Of a DNA stretch of 64,000 nt, positions 1 through 8,989 are shown piece by piece. The first letter of the stretch is position 1. Each line of letters opens with the position of its first letter. A program made the position numbers and the translations under genes. Below the pieces are notes generated by a model. That model was not told the DNA's origin. It did no database searches and was given only the letters and a program-made list of their open reading frames with translations. The stretch is from Mesorhizobium sp. WSM2240 (GTDB taxonomy: Bacteria > Pseudomonadota > Alphaproteobacteria > Rhizobiales > Rhizobiaceae): the NCBI RefSeq assembly GCF_040438645.1, contig NZ_CP159253.1, positions 1-64,000 of the forward strand, written 5' to 3'.

Positions 1-1461
1 ATGGCGGTGTCGGGCAACGCGGAGAAGGCCTTCGACAAGGTCAAGGCGCAGTTGAAGGCGCGTCTCGGCGGCGAGGTCTATTCCAGCTGGTTCGGCCGGA
101 TGAAGGTGACCGAGGCGTCCAAGGGCATTGTCCGTATTTCGGTGCCGACGGCGTTCTTGCGCTCCTGGATCAACAGCCACTATCTCGACCTGATCTCCGA
201 ACTTTGGAAGCAGGAAGATCCCGACGTCCTGAAGATCGACATCGTCGTGCGCACCGCAACCCGCATGGCGGCTCCCACCGGCGAGGCTGAGCCTGCCTTC
301 GCCCGCAAGGCGACACGACAGACGCACACGGTGCTTTCGGCCGGCACCGCCGCAGCTGCCGCAATTGAGCGGGCGACGCCCGCCCGGGCAAACGGCGCCG
401 ATATGGAATTCCGGCAGAGCGTTCTCGGCTCGCCGCTCGACCCCCGCTATACATTCCAGTCCTTCATCGAAGGACCGTCGAACCGCGTTGCGCTGGCTGC
501 ATCCAAGGCGGTGGCGGAATCGACCTCACGGTTCAACCCGCTATTCCTCCACGCCACAGTCGGGCTCGGCAAGACCCATCTTTTGCAAGCGATCGCCGCG
601 GAGTCCCTGAAGCAGAACCCGAAATCGCGGGTGGTCTATCTGACGGCGGAGTATTTCATGTGGCGCTTCGCCACCGCCATCCGCGACAACAATGCACTGA
701 CGCTCAAGGAGCAGCTGCGGGACATCGACCTGCTGATCATCGATGACATGCAGTTCTTGCAGGGGAAATCGATCCAGCACGAATTCTGCCACCTCATCAA
801 CATGCTGCTCGACAGCGCCAAGCAGGTGGTGGTTGCAGCCGACCGTCCGCCTTCCGAACTGGAATCACTCGAGCCGCGCGTGCGCTCGCGGCTGAATGGC
901 GGCGTGGCGCTGGAAATGTCGACGCCGGATTTCGGGATGCGGCTAGGCATGCTGCAATTGCGGCTGGCCAGCGCCAAGGCCGAGGATCCCGCACTCGACA
1001 TATCCGAGGAGATCCTGACCCACGTCGCGCGCACGGTTACCGGCAGTGGCCGCGAACTCGAAGGCGCGTTCAACCAGCTTCTGTTCCGCCAGTCTTTCGA
1101 GCCGCAGATCACTATCGATCGCATCGACGAAATCCTCGGCCACATCTATCGCGCGGGCGAACCGAAGCGGGTGCGTATCGAGGACATCCAGCGGATCGTG
1201 GCGCGGCACTACAATGTGTCCAAGACCGAGCTTCTGTCGAACCGGCGCACGCGCACCATCGTCAAACCGCGGCAGATCGCCATGTACCTCGCCAAGGTGA
1301 TGACGCCACGCTCGTTGCCCGAGATAGGTAGGCGCTTCGGCGGCCGCGACCACACCACCGTGCTGCACGCAGTGCGCAAGATCGAGGATCTGTCGGGCGG
1401 CGACAACACGCTGGCGCAGGAATTGGAATTGCTGCGCAGGCTCATCACTGACCAGGCCTAA
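1..1461 (+). CDS. dnaA: Chromosomal replication initiator DnaA
   Basis: DnaA binds 9-bp boxes at the origin and melts it in an ATP-dependent way. The 486-residue product has the expected layout: an N-terminal oligomerisation domain (about 1-90), a variable linker (about 90-140), an AAA+ core with Walker A GLGKTHLL near residue 190 and Walker [11 protein letters not shown] near 245, and a C-terminal helix-turn-helix with the DnaA signature [12 protein letters not shown] near 448. The ATG is base 1 of the window, so no upstream start can be tested. The linker is short and rich in Ala/Arg, usual for rhizobial DnaA. dnaN follows on the same strand after 231 bases. Identification is secure. Confidence 0.98.
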   Translation: MAVSGNAEKAFDKVKAQLKARLGGEVYSSWFGRMKVTEASKGIVRISVPTAFLRSWINSHYLDLISELWKQEDPDVLKIDIVVRTATRMAAPTGEAEPAFARKATRQTHTVLSAGTAAAAAIERATPARANGADMEFRQSVLGSPLDPRYTFQSFIEGPSNRVALAASKAVAESTSRFNPLFLHATVGLGKTHLLQAIAAESLKQNPKSRVVYLTAEYFMWRFATAIRDNNALTLKEQLRDIDLLIIDDMQFLQGKSIQHEFCHLINMLLDSAKQVVVAADRPPSELESLEPRVRSRLNGGVALEMSTPDFGMRLGMLQLRLASAKAEDPALDISEEILTHVARTVTGSGRELEGAFNQLLFRQSFEPQITIDRIDEILGHIYRAGEPKRVRIEDIQRIVARHYNVSKTELLSNRRTRTIVKPRQIAMYLAKVMTPRSLPEIGRRFGGRDHTTVLHAVRKIEDLSGGDNTLAQELELLRRLITDQA

Positions 1462-1692
1462 AATTCAGGAGAGGCGGCGGCTTCACCTGAATCCCGAACA
1501 CGCCTTGGTCTGGTCGGGACCGCGAGGGCCGGCTTATCCCCAGAAAGACCGCGGAACCGTACCCTTGCGGTTGCGCGGGCTTGCCTTTCGGAGCTTTTTC
1601 CTGTCAGTCTCACGGCATTCTGTCCCTGTTGGGCCGTACGCGGGAATCCGAGCCCGGAATTCCGCTCCTTCGTCAAGCGAGCCTATTTCGTC
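1462..1692. promoter_or_regulatory. dnaA-dnaN intergenic region with one DnaA-box-like site
   Basis: This 231-base gap holds a single near-consensus DnaA box, TTATCCCCA at 1534-1542 (one mismatch to TTATCCACA). It also has an imperfect stem just after the dnaA stop, with 7-base arms ATTCAGG at 1463-1469 and CCTGAAT at 1486-1492 and no T-run after it. No cluster of boxes or AT-rich unwinding element is visible. The region is best read as the dnaN promoter, possibly touched by DnaA, rather than an origin. Confidence 0.4.
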
Positions 1693-2811
1693 ATGCGTGT
1701 AATCCTGGAACGCTCAAACCTCTTGAAGTCGCTGAACCACGTCCATCGCGTGGTCGAACGGCGCAACACCATCCCTATCCTGTCCAACGTGCTGCTCGCC
1801 GCCGAGGGCCAGAGTCTCGAACTGAAGGCGACCGACCTAGACCTCGAAATCACCGAGGCGACGGCGGCCAAGGTCGAGCGAGCCGGCGCGACCACCGTTC
1901 CGGCGCATCTGCTCTACGACATCATTCGCAAGCTGCCGGAAGGCGCCGAGGTGATGCTGAAGACCGATGAGGACGGCAACGCCATGACGGTGGCCTCGGG
2001 GCGGTCGAGCTTCCGACTGCAGTGTCTGCCGCAGTCGGATTTCCCGGAACTCTCGGCCGGCTCGTTTTCGCATATATTCCGCCTGGAATCGGCGGCGCTG
2101 AAGGGGCTGATCGACAAGACTCAGTTCGCGATCTCGACCGAAGAAACGCGCTATTATCTGAACGGCATCTATTTCCATACCATCGAGACCGGCGGGAAGC
2201 TGAAGCTGCGTTCGGTGGCGACCGACGGTCACCGGCTGGCGCGCGCGGAAATGGATGCGCCGGCGGGCTCCGAGGGCATGCCCGGCATCATTATTCCGCG
2301 CAAGACGGTCAGCGAACTGCAGAAGCTGGTCGACGATCCGGACGTGGCCGTCACCACGGAACTGTCGGACACCAAGATCCGCTTCACCATCGGCAGCGTG
2401 GTTTTGACTTCGAAGCTGATCGACGGCACGTTTCCCGACTATCAGCGGGTCATCCCGACAGGCAACGACAAGAAGCTCATCATCGACCGCGAAACCTTCG
2501 CGCGCGCCGTCGACCGTGTGTCGACGATCTCATCGGAGCGCGGCCGCGCCGTGAAGCTGACCATTTCCGACGGGCAGCTGACGCTCGCCGTCAACAATCC
2601 GGATTCCGGCAGCGCGACCGAGGAACTGGCCGCCGACTACTCGTCCGATCCCATTGAGATCGGCTTCAACGCAAAATATCTGCTGGATGTCGCAGCGCAG
2701 CTTTCGGGCAGTGAAGCGCGCTTCATGCTGGCCGATGCCGGGTCGCCGACCCTGATCCACGACACGTCGGACGAGCACGCGCTGTACGTGCTCATGCCGA
2801 TGCGCGTCTAG
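1693..2811 (+). CDS. dnaN: DNA polymerase III subunit beta (sliding clamp)
   Basis: The beta clamp encircles DNA as a dimer and tethers polymerase III and other replication and repair proteins. The 372-residue product has the normal length and three similar clamp domains of about 120 residues each. It opens MRVILERSNLLKSL and ends with the typical YVLMPMRV tail, which contributes to the protein-binding pocket. ATG 1693 is the only start that gives the family N-terminus. The gene sits in the classic dnaA-dnaN-recF order, with recF 30 bases downstream. Confidence 0.98.
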   Translation: MRVILERSNLLKSLNHVHRVVERRNTIPILSNVLLAAEGQSLELKATDLDLEITEATAAKVERAGATTVPAHLLYDIIRKLPEGAEVMLKTDEDGNAMTVASGRSSFRLQCLPQSDFPELSAGSFSHIFRLESAALKGLIDKTQFAISTEETRYYLNGIYFHTIETGGKLKLRSVATDGHRLARAEMDAPAGSEGMPGIIIPRKTVSELQKLVDDPDVAVTTELSDTKIRFTIGSVVLTSKLIDGTFPDYQRVIPTGNDKKLIIDRETFARAVDRVSTISSERGRAVKLTISDGQLTLAVNNPDSGSATEELAADYSSDPIEIGFNAKYLLDVAAQLSGSEARFMLADAGSPTLIHDTSDEHALYVLMPMRV

Positions 2812-2841
2812 GGACGGGCTTGACCCGGACCGGAGCCCGAC

Positions 2842-3978
2842 GTGGAAACGGTCCACATAAGCAAGCTTACGCTTGCCGATTTCCGCAATTACGCGGCGCT
2901 CGCGCTTGAACTCAAGCCCGGGCCGGTGGTGTTTACCGGCGAAAACGGCGCCGGCAAAACCAATCTGCTCGAAGCGATATCCTTCCTGACCCCTGGGCGC
3001 GGACTGCGCCGCGCCCCCTATGGCGATGTCGCCCGCGAGGGAAGCGCCGGCGGGTTTGCTGTCCACGCCAGCCTCGACGGGCCGGAGGGACCGGTGGAGA
3101 TCGGCACCGGGACCAGCGGCGCGGAGGCTGAGGGGGGGCGGCGGGTGCGCATAAACGGCGCCAACGCCCGCTCCGCCGAGGAAATGCTCGAATGGCTGCG
3201 TGTCGTGTGGCTGACGCCGGCCATGGATGCGCTGTTCACCGGGCCGGCTGGTGACCGGCGGCGCTTCCTCGACCGGCTGGTGCTGGCGATCGACGCGCGC
3301 CACGGCCAGCGCGCTCTGGACTACGAGAAAGCGATGCGCGGACGCAACCGGCTGCTTGCCGACGATTCGCGCGACCGCGCCTGGTTCGAGGCGATCGAGG
3401 GCCAGATGGCGGAAACCGGGGTGGCGATCGCGGCAGCGCGCGTCGAACTGGTGCGGCTGCTTGCGGCGATGATCGAGAAACTGCCCGACAGCGGTCCGTT
3501 TCCGCAGGCCGACATCAGCCTTGCCGGAACGCTCGAGGCGCGGATCGGGCTGGAGCCGGCCGTCGACACCGAGGAAGGCTTTCGCGAGGGGCTGGCGCAG
3601 GGGCGGGACCGCGACCGCGCCGCTGGCCGCACTCTCGAAGGCCCGCACCGCTCGGATCTGATCGTGAGCCACCGCCCCAAGGCGATGCCGGCGGAACTCT
3701 GCTCCACCGGCGAACAGAAGGCGCTGTTGGTCGGCATCGTTCTGTCGCATGCCAGGCTCTGCGGCGAGATGTCGGGCCAGGTGCCGATCCTGCTGCTCGA
3801 TGAGATTGCCGCACATCTCGACACCGGCAGGCGCGCCGCGCTGTTTTCCATCCTGGAGGAACTGAACTGCCAGGTCTTCATGACCGGCACGGAGCCAGCG
3901 CTGTTTTCCAGCCTAAAAGGGAAGGCACAGTTCCTGACAGTCGATCACGGCCGCGTCTTTCCGACGCTTGAAGCGTAA
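2842..3978 (+). CDS. recF: DNA replication and repair protein RecF
   Basis: RecF is an SMC-like ATPase that helps load RecA at gaps with RecO and RecR. The 378-residue product has Walker A GENGAGKTNLL near residue 35, the ABC-type signature region STGEQKALLVGI near 290 and Walker B PILLLDEIAAHLD near 315. The start is a GTG at 2842 that gives METVHISKLTLADFRNY, the normal RecF N-terminus. It is probably co-transcribed with dnaN. No anomaly seen. Confidence 0.97.
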   Translation: METVHISKLTLADFRNYAALALELKPGPVVFTGENGAGKTNLLEAISFLTPGRGLRRAPYGDVAREGSAGGFAVHASLDGPEGPVEIGTGTSGAEAEGGRRVRINGANARSAEEMLEWLRVVWLTPAMDALFTGPAGDRRRFLDRLVLAIDARHGQRALDYEKAMRGRNRLLADDSRDRAWFEAIEGQMAETGVAIAAARVELVRLLAAMIEKLPDSGPFPQADISLAGTLEARIGLEPAVDTEEGFREGLAQGRDRDRAAGRTLEGPHRSDLIVSHRPKAMPAELCSTGEQKALLVGIVLSHARLCGEMSGQVPILLLDEIAAHLDTGRRAALFSILEELNCQVFMTGTEPALFSSLKGKAQFLTVDHGRVFPTLEA

Positions 3979-4031
3979 GTTATTGTTCCAGCGCATGATC
4001 TCGTCTGAAAGCTCTGCAACTTTTCGCGCTC

Positions 4032-4808
4032 ATGCTTTATGGTCCGGCTATGGATGCTGCGACGCCGCTTACCCCCGAAGAACTTGAGCGCTATGCGCGC
4101 CACATCGTGCTGCCTGAGATTGGTGGCGCGGGCCAGCAAAAGCTAAAACGCGCGCGTGTGCTGGTGGTCGGCGCCGGCGGACTCGGTGCGCCGGTGCTGC
4201 AATATCTCGCGGCGGCCGGAATCGGCACGCTGGCGATAGTGGACAACGATCACGTCTCGCTGTCGAATTTGCAGCGGCAGGTGGTGCACGACACCCAGTC
4301 GATAGGCATGGCCAAGACCGAAAGCGCGCGTGCGGCGATTTCCCGGATAAACCCGAACGTTATCGTCATCCTGCACGATCTGCGCGTGACTGCGGCGAAT
4401 GCCGCGCAGCTTGTGTCGCAATACGACATCGTTGCCGACGGCTCCGACAATTTCGAGACGCGCTATGCGATCGCCGATGCATGCGCGGCGGAAGGAAAGC
4501 CGCTGGTACATGCGGCGGTCGGGCGGTTCGACGGTTCGATAACAGTGCTGAAACCGTTCGAAAGCGATGCGGAGGGACGGCCGAACCCGAGCTACCGCGA
4601 TCTTTTCCCTTCGCCGCCGCCGCCCGGCCTGGTGCCGTCATGCGCCGAGGCCGGCATTCTGGGCGTGTTGACCGGCGTGGTCGGGACGCTGCAGGCGATG
4701 GAAGTGATCAAGCTTGTCACCGGCATCGGCGAGCCGCTGGTCGGAAAACTGCTGCTCTACGATGCGCTTGCCGCGCGTTTCGAGACGATGCGCTACAAGC
4801 GAGCCTGA
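4032..4808 (+). CDS. MoeB/ThiF/HesA family adenylyltransferase
   Basis: Proteins of this E1-like family adenylate the C-terminal glycine of a small sulfur carrier (MoaD or ThiS) in molybdopterin or thiamine synthesis. The product (258 residues from 4032, or 252 from the in-frame ATG at 4050, which gives MDAATPLTPEEL) has the nucleotide-binding GAGGLGAPVLQYLA and the conserved cysteine in PSCAEAGILG. The two CxxC zinc pairs of E. coli MoeB are absent: the first site reads SYRDLF and the protein stops right after MRYKRA. There is no C-terminal rhodanese domain. MoeB-like is the likeliest role, but ThiF-like activity cannot be excluded. Confidence 0.85.
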   Translation: MLYGPAMDAATPLTPEELERYARHIVLPEIGGAGQQKLKRARVLVVGAGGLGAPVLQYLAAAGIGTLAIVDNDHVSLSNLQRQVVHDTQSIGMAKTESARAAISRINPNVIVILHDLRVTAANAAQLVSQYDIVADGSDNFETRYAIADACAAEGKPLVHAAVGRFDGSITVLKPFESDAEGRPNPSYRDLFPSPPPPGLVPSCAEAGILGVLTGVVGTLQAMEVIKLVTGIGEPLVGKLLLYDALAARFETMRYKRA

Positions 4809-4813
4809 ACCGG

Positions 4814-5302
4814 ATGCGCGATGCCCCGACTGTGCTGATCGAGCGGCTGCCCGCCGGTTTCGACCGCTGGGAAGAAGTGCTTTCGCTGATCAACCGCTCC
4901 TTCGCCTATATGGACGGCGTCATCGACCCGCCGTCGTCCGCCCGTCGGCTTACAGTGGAAGGACTGCGCCGCAAAGCGCAGGAGGAGGCCGGTTTTCTGG
5001 CGACATGCGACGGCAGGATCGTCGGCTGTGTCTTCGTGGTCGAGCGGGAGCACGACTGCTACATTGGCAAGCTGGCAGTCGAGCCGGAACTCCAGGGCCA
5101 AGGCATCGGTAAAAAGCTCGTCGAGGCGACCGAGGAATTCGCGGCGGCTATCGGTAGGACCGCGCTGGAACTTCAAACGCGCATAGAGTTGACCGCCAAC
5201 CACGCAGCATTCGCCCGACTCGGCTTCCGCGAGACAACTCGCACCGCGCATGAGGGCTTCCACCGGCCAACGTCCATCACGATGCGCAAGGTGCTGCGGT
5301 GA
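4814..5302 (+). CDS. GNAT family N-acetyltransferase
   Basis: A 162-residue acetyl-CoA-dependent acyltransferase. The acetyl-CoA-binding motif A is visible as VEPELQGQGIGKKLVE near residue 100, and a C-terminal FARLGFRET segment is typical of the fold. The acceptor cannot be predicted. The reading frame stays open far upstream inside the preceding gene, but ATG 4814 lies 5 bases after that stop and gives a normal-length GNAT. Its end overlaps the next GTG start by 4 bases, so it is probably translated together with the AcnX genes. Confidence 0.85.
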   Translation: MRDAPTVLIERLPAGFDRWEEVLSLINRSFAYMDGVIDPPSSARRLTVEGLRRKAQEEAGFLATCDGRIVGCVFVVEREHDCYIGKLAVEPELQGQGIGKKLVEATEEFAAAIGRTALELQTRIELTANHAAFARLGFRETTRTAHEGFHRPTSITMRKVLR

Positions 5303-6558
5303 CGCTGGCGCTGTCGGCGCAGGAGCGCGCGGTCGCAGCGGGTTCGCATGGAGCTGGCGCGGCGATGGCGATGCGGATCGTGGCTGACAGCGCGCGGCTG
5401 CTCGGCGCGCCGCGGCTGATCCCGATCGCATCGGCGCATATCGACGGGGGGCTCTACCACGGCGATTCCGGCACGCTGTTCGCCGAAAGACTGGTCGAAG
5501 GCGGCGCGCGGGTCGCGGTGCGCGCGACGTTGAATGTCGGCGCGCTCGACCTGATGGGGTGCTCGCGGGTGCGGCTGCAAGAGCCGGAGCGCGGCATGGC
5601 GCGGCGGATGATGGAGGCCTACCGCAGGCTTGGCTGCGAGCAGAGCTGGACCTGCGCGCCTTACCAGGCAGGCCACCGGCCTGCGTTCGGCAGCGACGTC
5701 GCCTGGGGCGAATCCAATGCGGTGGTGTTCTGCAATTCGGTGCTCGGCGCGCGCACCAACCGCTATGGCGATTTCCTTGACATCGCCTGCGCCATCACAG
5801 GCCGCGCGCCCGATTACGGCCTGCACCGGCCGGACAACCGCGTCGCCAGGCTCATCTTCGACGTCGGCGCACTGCCCGCAGCCTTCATGGCCTCCGAGGT
5901 CGCATGGCCGGTGCTCGGCAGCCTCTATGGCCGCGAGGTAGGAAACACGATCGGCGTGATCACTGGCGTACCGAAACATCCTGACGATGACGCGTTGAAA
6001 GCGTTTGGCGCGGCCGCGGCCTCGACCGGCGCGGTCGGGCTCTTTCATATCGCCGGCGTGACGCCGGAGGCGCCTGATGTCGAGACGGCGCTGGGCTTCG
6101 TGCCGCCGGAAAGGACAATCCGCGTGACGCCGGCCATGGCGGCGAACGCGCAGGCGCGTCTGTCGACAGCGGAAGCGCCGGACGCAATTGATGCCGTGGC
6201 GATAGGCAGCCCGCATCTGTCGCTCGCCGAGTTCGACGCGCTGGAGCGGCTTATCGCCGGGCGACGGCTCGCCGTGCCGATCCATGCCTGCACCGGCCGG
6301 CACGTGCTCTCCGAACTGGAGCGGGACGGGCGGCGGCAGGCGCTGGAAGCGCTCGGCGTCGTCGTCGTCGCCGACACCTGCGTCGTCGTCACGCCGATAC
6401 TGACCGGTTTGCCGGGCGGCGTCCTGATGACCAATTCCGGGAAATTCGCGCAGTATGCGCCGCCCAATACCGGTTATTCGGTGCTCTACGGCTCGCTGGC
6501 CGACTGCGTCGAGAGCGCAGTTTCGGGCAAACCGTCCTTTACGGAAGCCTTTTCGTGA
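5299..6558 (+). CDS. Aconitase X catalytic (large) subunit
   Basis: AcnX proteins are iron-sulfur hydro-lyases of the aconitase superfamily. Characterised bacterial members dehydrate cis-3-hydroxy-L-proline, and an archaeal member dehydrates 5-phosphomevalonate. This 419-residue product has the family's SAHIDGGLYHGDSG N-terminal motif, cysteine segments TCAPYQ, VFCNSVLGAR, IHACTGRHVL and ADTCVVV that can supply cluster ligands, and a C-terminal GGVLMTNSGKFAQYAP block. The GTG start overlaps the GNAT stop by 4 bases, and the end overlaps the small-subunit start by 4 bases. The hydroxyproline role is the best guess from the family; no other proline-catabolic gene lies alongside. Confidence 0.85.
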   Translation: MTLALSAQERAVAAGSHGAGAAMAMRIVADSARLLGAPRLIPIASAHIDGGLYHGDSGTLFAERLVEGGARVAVRATLNVGALDLMGCSRVRLQEPERGMARRMMEAYRRLGCEQSWTCAPYQAGHRPAFGSDVAWGESNAVVFCNSVLGARTNRYGDFLDIACAITGRAPDYGLHRPDNRVARLIFDVGALPAAFMASEVAWPVLGSLYGREVGNTIGVITGVPKHPDDDALKAFGAAAASTGAVGLFHIAGVTPEAPDVETALGFVPPERTIRVTPAMAANAQARLSTAEAPDAIDAVAIGSPHLSLAEFDALERLIAGRRLAVPIHACTGRHVLSELERDGRRQALEALGVVVVADTCVVVTPILTGLPGGVLMTNSGKFAQYAPPNTGYSVLYGSLADCVESAVSGKPSFTEAFS

Positions 6559-6971
6559 GCCCGACCGTACAAGGCGAGATCCTGGTTCCCGGCGCGGCGG
6601 GCGAAGGCAGGGCGCTGGTGCTGACGGCGCCGATCAGCTTCTGGGGCGGCGTCGACCCGAAGAGCGGGCGCATAGCCGATGTGCGCCATCCGCAATGCGG
6701 CGAGACCATTTCCGAGAAGGTGCTGTTCCTGCCGGGCACGATCGGCTCCTCCTCGGCCTCGGCTATCCTGATGGAACTCGTCCATAGCGGCCATGCGCCG
6801 GCCGCATTGGTGCTGCACGAACCGGACGCAATCCTGCTGCTCGGGTTGATTGTCGCCCGCGAAATGGGTTGGCAGACGCCGATTGCAGTGAAGCTGGGGA
6901 GCGCAAAATTTCCGGCATTCGGCGGCAGGGAAGTGGTGGCCGCGACCGACGGCTCGATTTCCGTTAAATAG
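6555..6971 (+). CDS. Aconitase X small (swivel-domain) subunit
   Basis: This 138-residue protein matches the aconitase swivel domain that completes the AcnX active site (DUF126 type). It carries the RHPQCGETISEKVLFLPGTIGSSSAS stretch typical of the family, with the glycine/serine loop at about residues 55-70, and a C-terminal GWQTPIAVK segment. The GTG start at 6555 overlaps the large-subunit stop by 4 bases, so the two chains are translationally coupled and surely form one enzyme. In some bacteria the same domains are fused in one chain; here they are split. Confidence 0.85.
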   Translation: MSPTVQGEILVPGAAGEGRALVLTAPISFWGGVDPKSGRIADVRHPQCGETISEKVLFLPGTIGSSSASAILMELVHSGHAPAALVLHEPDAILLLGLIVAREMGWQTPIAVKLGSAKFPAFGGREVVAATDGSISVK

Positions 6972-6992
6972 CGAACGGCTTACCTCGCTAAT

Positions 6993-7742
6993 TCATTCGA
7001 GCACCCAGCGGAAGGCTCGTCGCAACTCGGCGACGCCGTTCGTCTTGTACCAGCGGCCATGGGCGAGAATGACGCGCTCGGGGTTCCAGGAAATCATCTT
7101 TTCCACCGCCGTCTTCACCTCTGGCTTTTGCTTGGCGAATGTCAGCCGCATGTCGCGCGGCGTCTGACCGTCCGGATCGCGTGCGCCTCCAAGCCATGTC
7201 AGCAAGCGCGCGAACGAGCCCAACTTCCGTGGCTCGAAATTCTCGATGAGGTCCGTCAGCACGAGGGTTCGGCTGGCGAAATGGAAGAAAACCACCTCGG
7301 TCATATAGCTGCCGGCGACCGGCAGCGTCGCGATCTCCGCATCCCACGGATAACCCGCATCGCGATCAAGTTCGAGAGACGGAAAGTTGATGCGGCCGCC
7401 CGACTGCTCGCTTATCCGTGGTGCGAGATAGATCTGCGCGTCCGGCCAGGCCTTCTTCCATTCCGGAATCCACCAGTAGTGAATTCGGTTGGGCCCGATG
7501 ACGAAGCGCGGCTTTCCTAACGCCTGAATCTCTGCCTTCAACTCCGGGACGAGCGATGTCGGCGAGTGGATAAACAATTCGCCGGATTGCAGGCGGATTA
7601 CGGTCATTCGGGTCGGGAACGGCATTTTCAGCAAGGCCGGCCCGAAGCGGATCACAGGCCCGTCGACGATCCAGATATCCTCAGCGATAGGCTTCAGCGT
7701 GTTGAGCGGCGGATATGTTGCGCGATGGTCCGCATCCTGCAT
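6993..7742 (-). CDS. DUF4336 domain protein, metallo-beta-lactamase-like
   Basis: A 249-residue protein of the DUF4336 family, whose fold resembles metallo-beta-lactamases but whose function is not established. Recognisable segments are an N-terminal IAEDIWIVDGPVIRFG, a central VIGPNRIHYWWIPEW where related hydrolases carry metal ligands, VLTDLIENFEP, and a late VILAHGRWY. The ATG at 7742 is the only sensible start. It converges with the AcnX genes (21-base gap) and may be read with the dehydrogenase upstream of it on the minus strand. Cytoplasmic; no signal peptide. Confidence 0.75.
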   Translation of the reverse strand: MQDADHRATYPPLNTLKPIAEDIWIVDGPVIRFGPALLKMPFPTRMTVIRLQSGELFIHSPTSLVPELKAEIQALGKPRFVIGPNRIHYWWIPEWKKAWPDAQIYLAPRISEQSGGRINFPSLELDRDAGYPWDAEIATLPVAGSYMTEVVFFHFASRTLVLTDLIENFEPRKLGSFARLLTWLGGARDPDGQTPRDMRLTFAKQKPEVKTAVEKMISWNPERVILAHGRWYKTNGVAELRRAFRWVLE

Positions 7743-7821
7743 CGAAGGAATAGCTCCCCGAATTCGCGGCTGTGATGGTGCCGATACACGGGCTATCGGC
7801 GAAGATTCCGTCCCTCGCAGC

Positions 7822-8823
7822 TTAATCCCTGAGCGGCAGGACCCTGTCCGGCGGGCGGTGGCCGTCGAAAAAAGTCCGGATATTGATGATGACCTTCTCG
7901 CCCATGTCGATGCGGCCCTCGATTGTGGCCGAACCCATATGCGGAAGGAGAACGACCTTGCCCTTTGCCGCCAGCTTCAGCAGCTTCGGATTGACCGCCG
8001 GCTCATGCTCGAACACATCGAGGGCTGCGCCCGCGAGCTTGCCGTCCTGCAGCATTTTGACCAGCGCATCCTCATCAATCAGGTCGCCGCGCGCCGTGTT
8101 GACGATGTAGCTCGACGGCTGCAGCAGCGCCAGCCGCCGCGCCGAAAGCAGATGAAAGGTGGCTGGCGTCGACGGGCAATTGACCGAGATGATGTCCATG
8201 CGAGCCAGCATCTGGTCGAGGCTGTCCCAGTAGGTCGCTTCCAGCTCGTCCTCCACCTGCTGCAGTACGCGGTGGCGGTTATGATAGTGGATGGACAGGC
8301 CGAAGGCCTTGGCGCGGCGGGCGACCGCGGTGCCGATGCGGCCCATGCCGACAATGCCGAGGCGCTTGCCCCAGATGCGGCGGCCGAGCATCCAGGTCGG
8401 CGACCAGCCGGCCCATTTGCCGTCGCTCCTAAGCACGTTCGCGCCTTCCGCCAGCCGGCGCGGCACCGCCAGCATCAGCGCCATCGTCATGTCAGCCGTA
8501 TCTTCGGTAAGCACATTGGGCGTGTTGGTGACGGTGATGCCCTTCTTCGAAGCCGCCGTTACGTCGATCTTGTCGACACCGTTGCCGAAATTGGCGATCA
8601 GCTTCAGTTGCGGGCCGGCCTGCTCAATCAGCGCCGCGTCGATGCGGTCGGAAATGGTCGGCACCAGCACGTCGGCTTCCCGGACGGCGGCGACCAGTTC
8701 GGGCTGGCTCATCGGCTTGTCGTCGACATTGAGGCGCGCGTCGAACAATTCGCGCATGCGCGTTTCCACCTGGTCCGGCAGCTTGCGCGTGATCACCACG
8801 AGAGGCTTCTTTTTGCCGACCAT
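7822..8823 (-). CDS. D-isomer 2-hydroxyacid dehydrogenase (glyoxylate/hydroxypyruvate reductase type)
   Basis: This NAD(P)H-dependent enzyme reduces 2-keto acids; rhizobial relatives are annotated as glyoxylate reductase. ATG 8823 gives 333 residues, the usual family length, and begins MVGKKKPLVVITRK; an upstream in-frame start would add 36 unrelated residues. The Rossmann motif GIVGMGRIGTAVARRA is near residue 155. The catalytic Arg is in NTARGDLIDE, the acid in FEHEP and the His in LLPHMGSAT. It is divergent from the SH3 protein gene across a 166-base promoter region. Confidence 0.9.
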   Translation of the reverse strand: MVGKKKPLVVITRKLPDQVETRMRELFDARLNVDDKPMSQPELVAAVREADVLVPTISDRIDAALIEQAGPQLKLIANFGNGVDKIDVTAASKKGITVTNTPNVLTEDTADMTMALMLAVPRRLAEGANVLRSDGKWAGWSPTWMLGRRIWGKRLGIVGMGRIGTAVARRAKAFGLSIHYHNRHRVLQQVEDELEATYWDSLDQMLARMDIISVNCPSTPATFHLLSARRLALLQPSSYIVNTARGDLIDEDALVKMLQDGKLAGAALDVFEHEPAVNPKLLKLAAKGKVVLLPHMGSATIEGRIDMGEKVIINIRTFFDGHRPPDRVLPLRD

Positions 8824-8989
8824 TAATGCCTCGACTCCGGATCCTGTTGAGACCTCTTTAACCAAGACGAGCGAAACTGAAAACCAGTCCCGGCGCGACA
8901 ACTGTGTAACAAGCGGTTCGGCCGATGACAAAGAAAAAGGGCGCCTGAACCGGGGACGGCACGGCGCCGGCTACAAAGGAACAACAAGA

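Noticed and set aside
1534..1542. Single DnaA-box-like site as evidence for oriC next to dnaA
   Set aside because: One box with a mismatch and no AT-rich element is not an origin; in many rhizobia oriC lies elsewhere, near hemE.
2530..3816. Open frame of 428 codons opposite dnaN and recF
   Set aside because: Arg/His/Pro-rich noise typical of antisense frames in high-G+C DNA; dnaN and recF are secure on the other strand.
5173..6303. Open frame of 376 codons opposite the AcnX large subunit
   Set aside because: Arg/His/Ala-rich antisense noise; AcnX motifs on the plus strand are clear.
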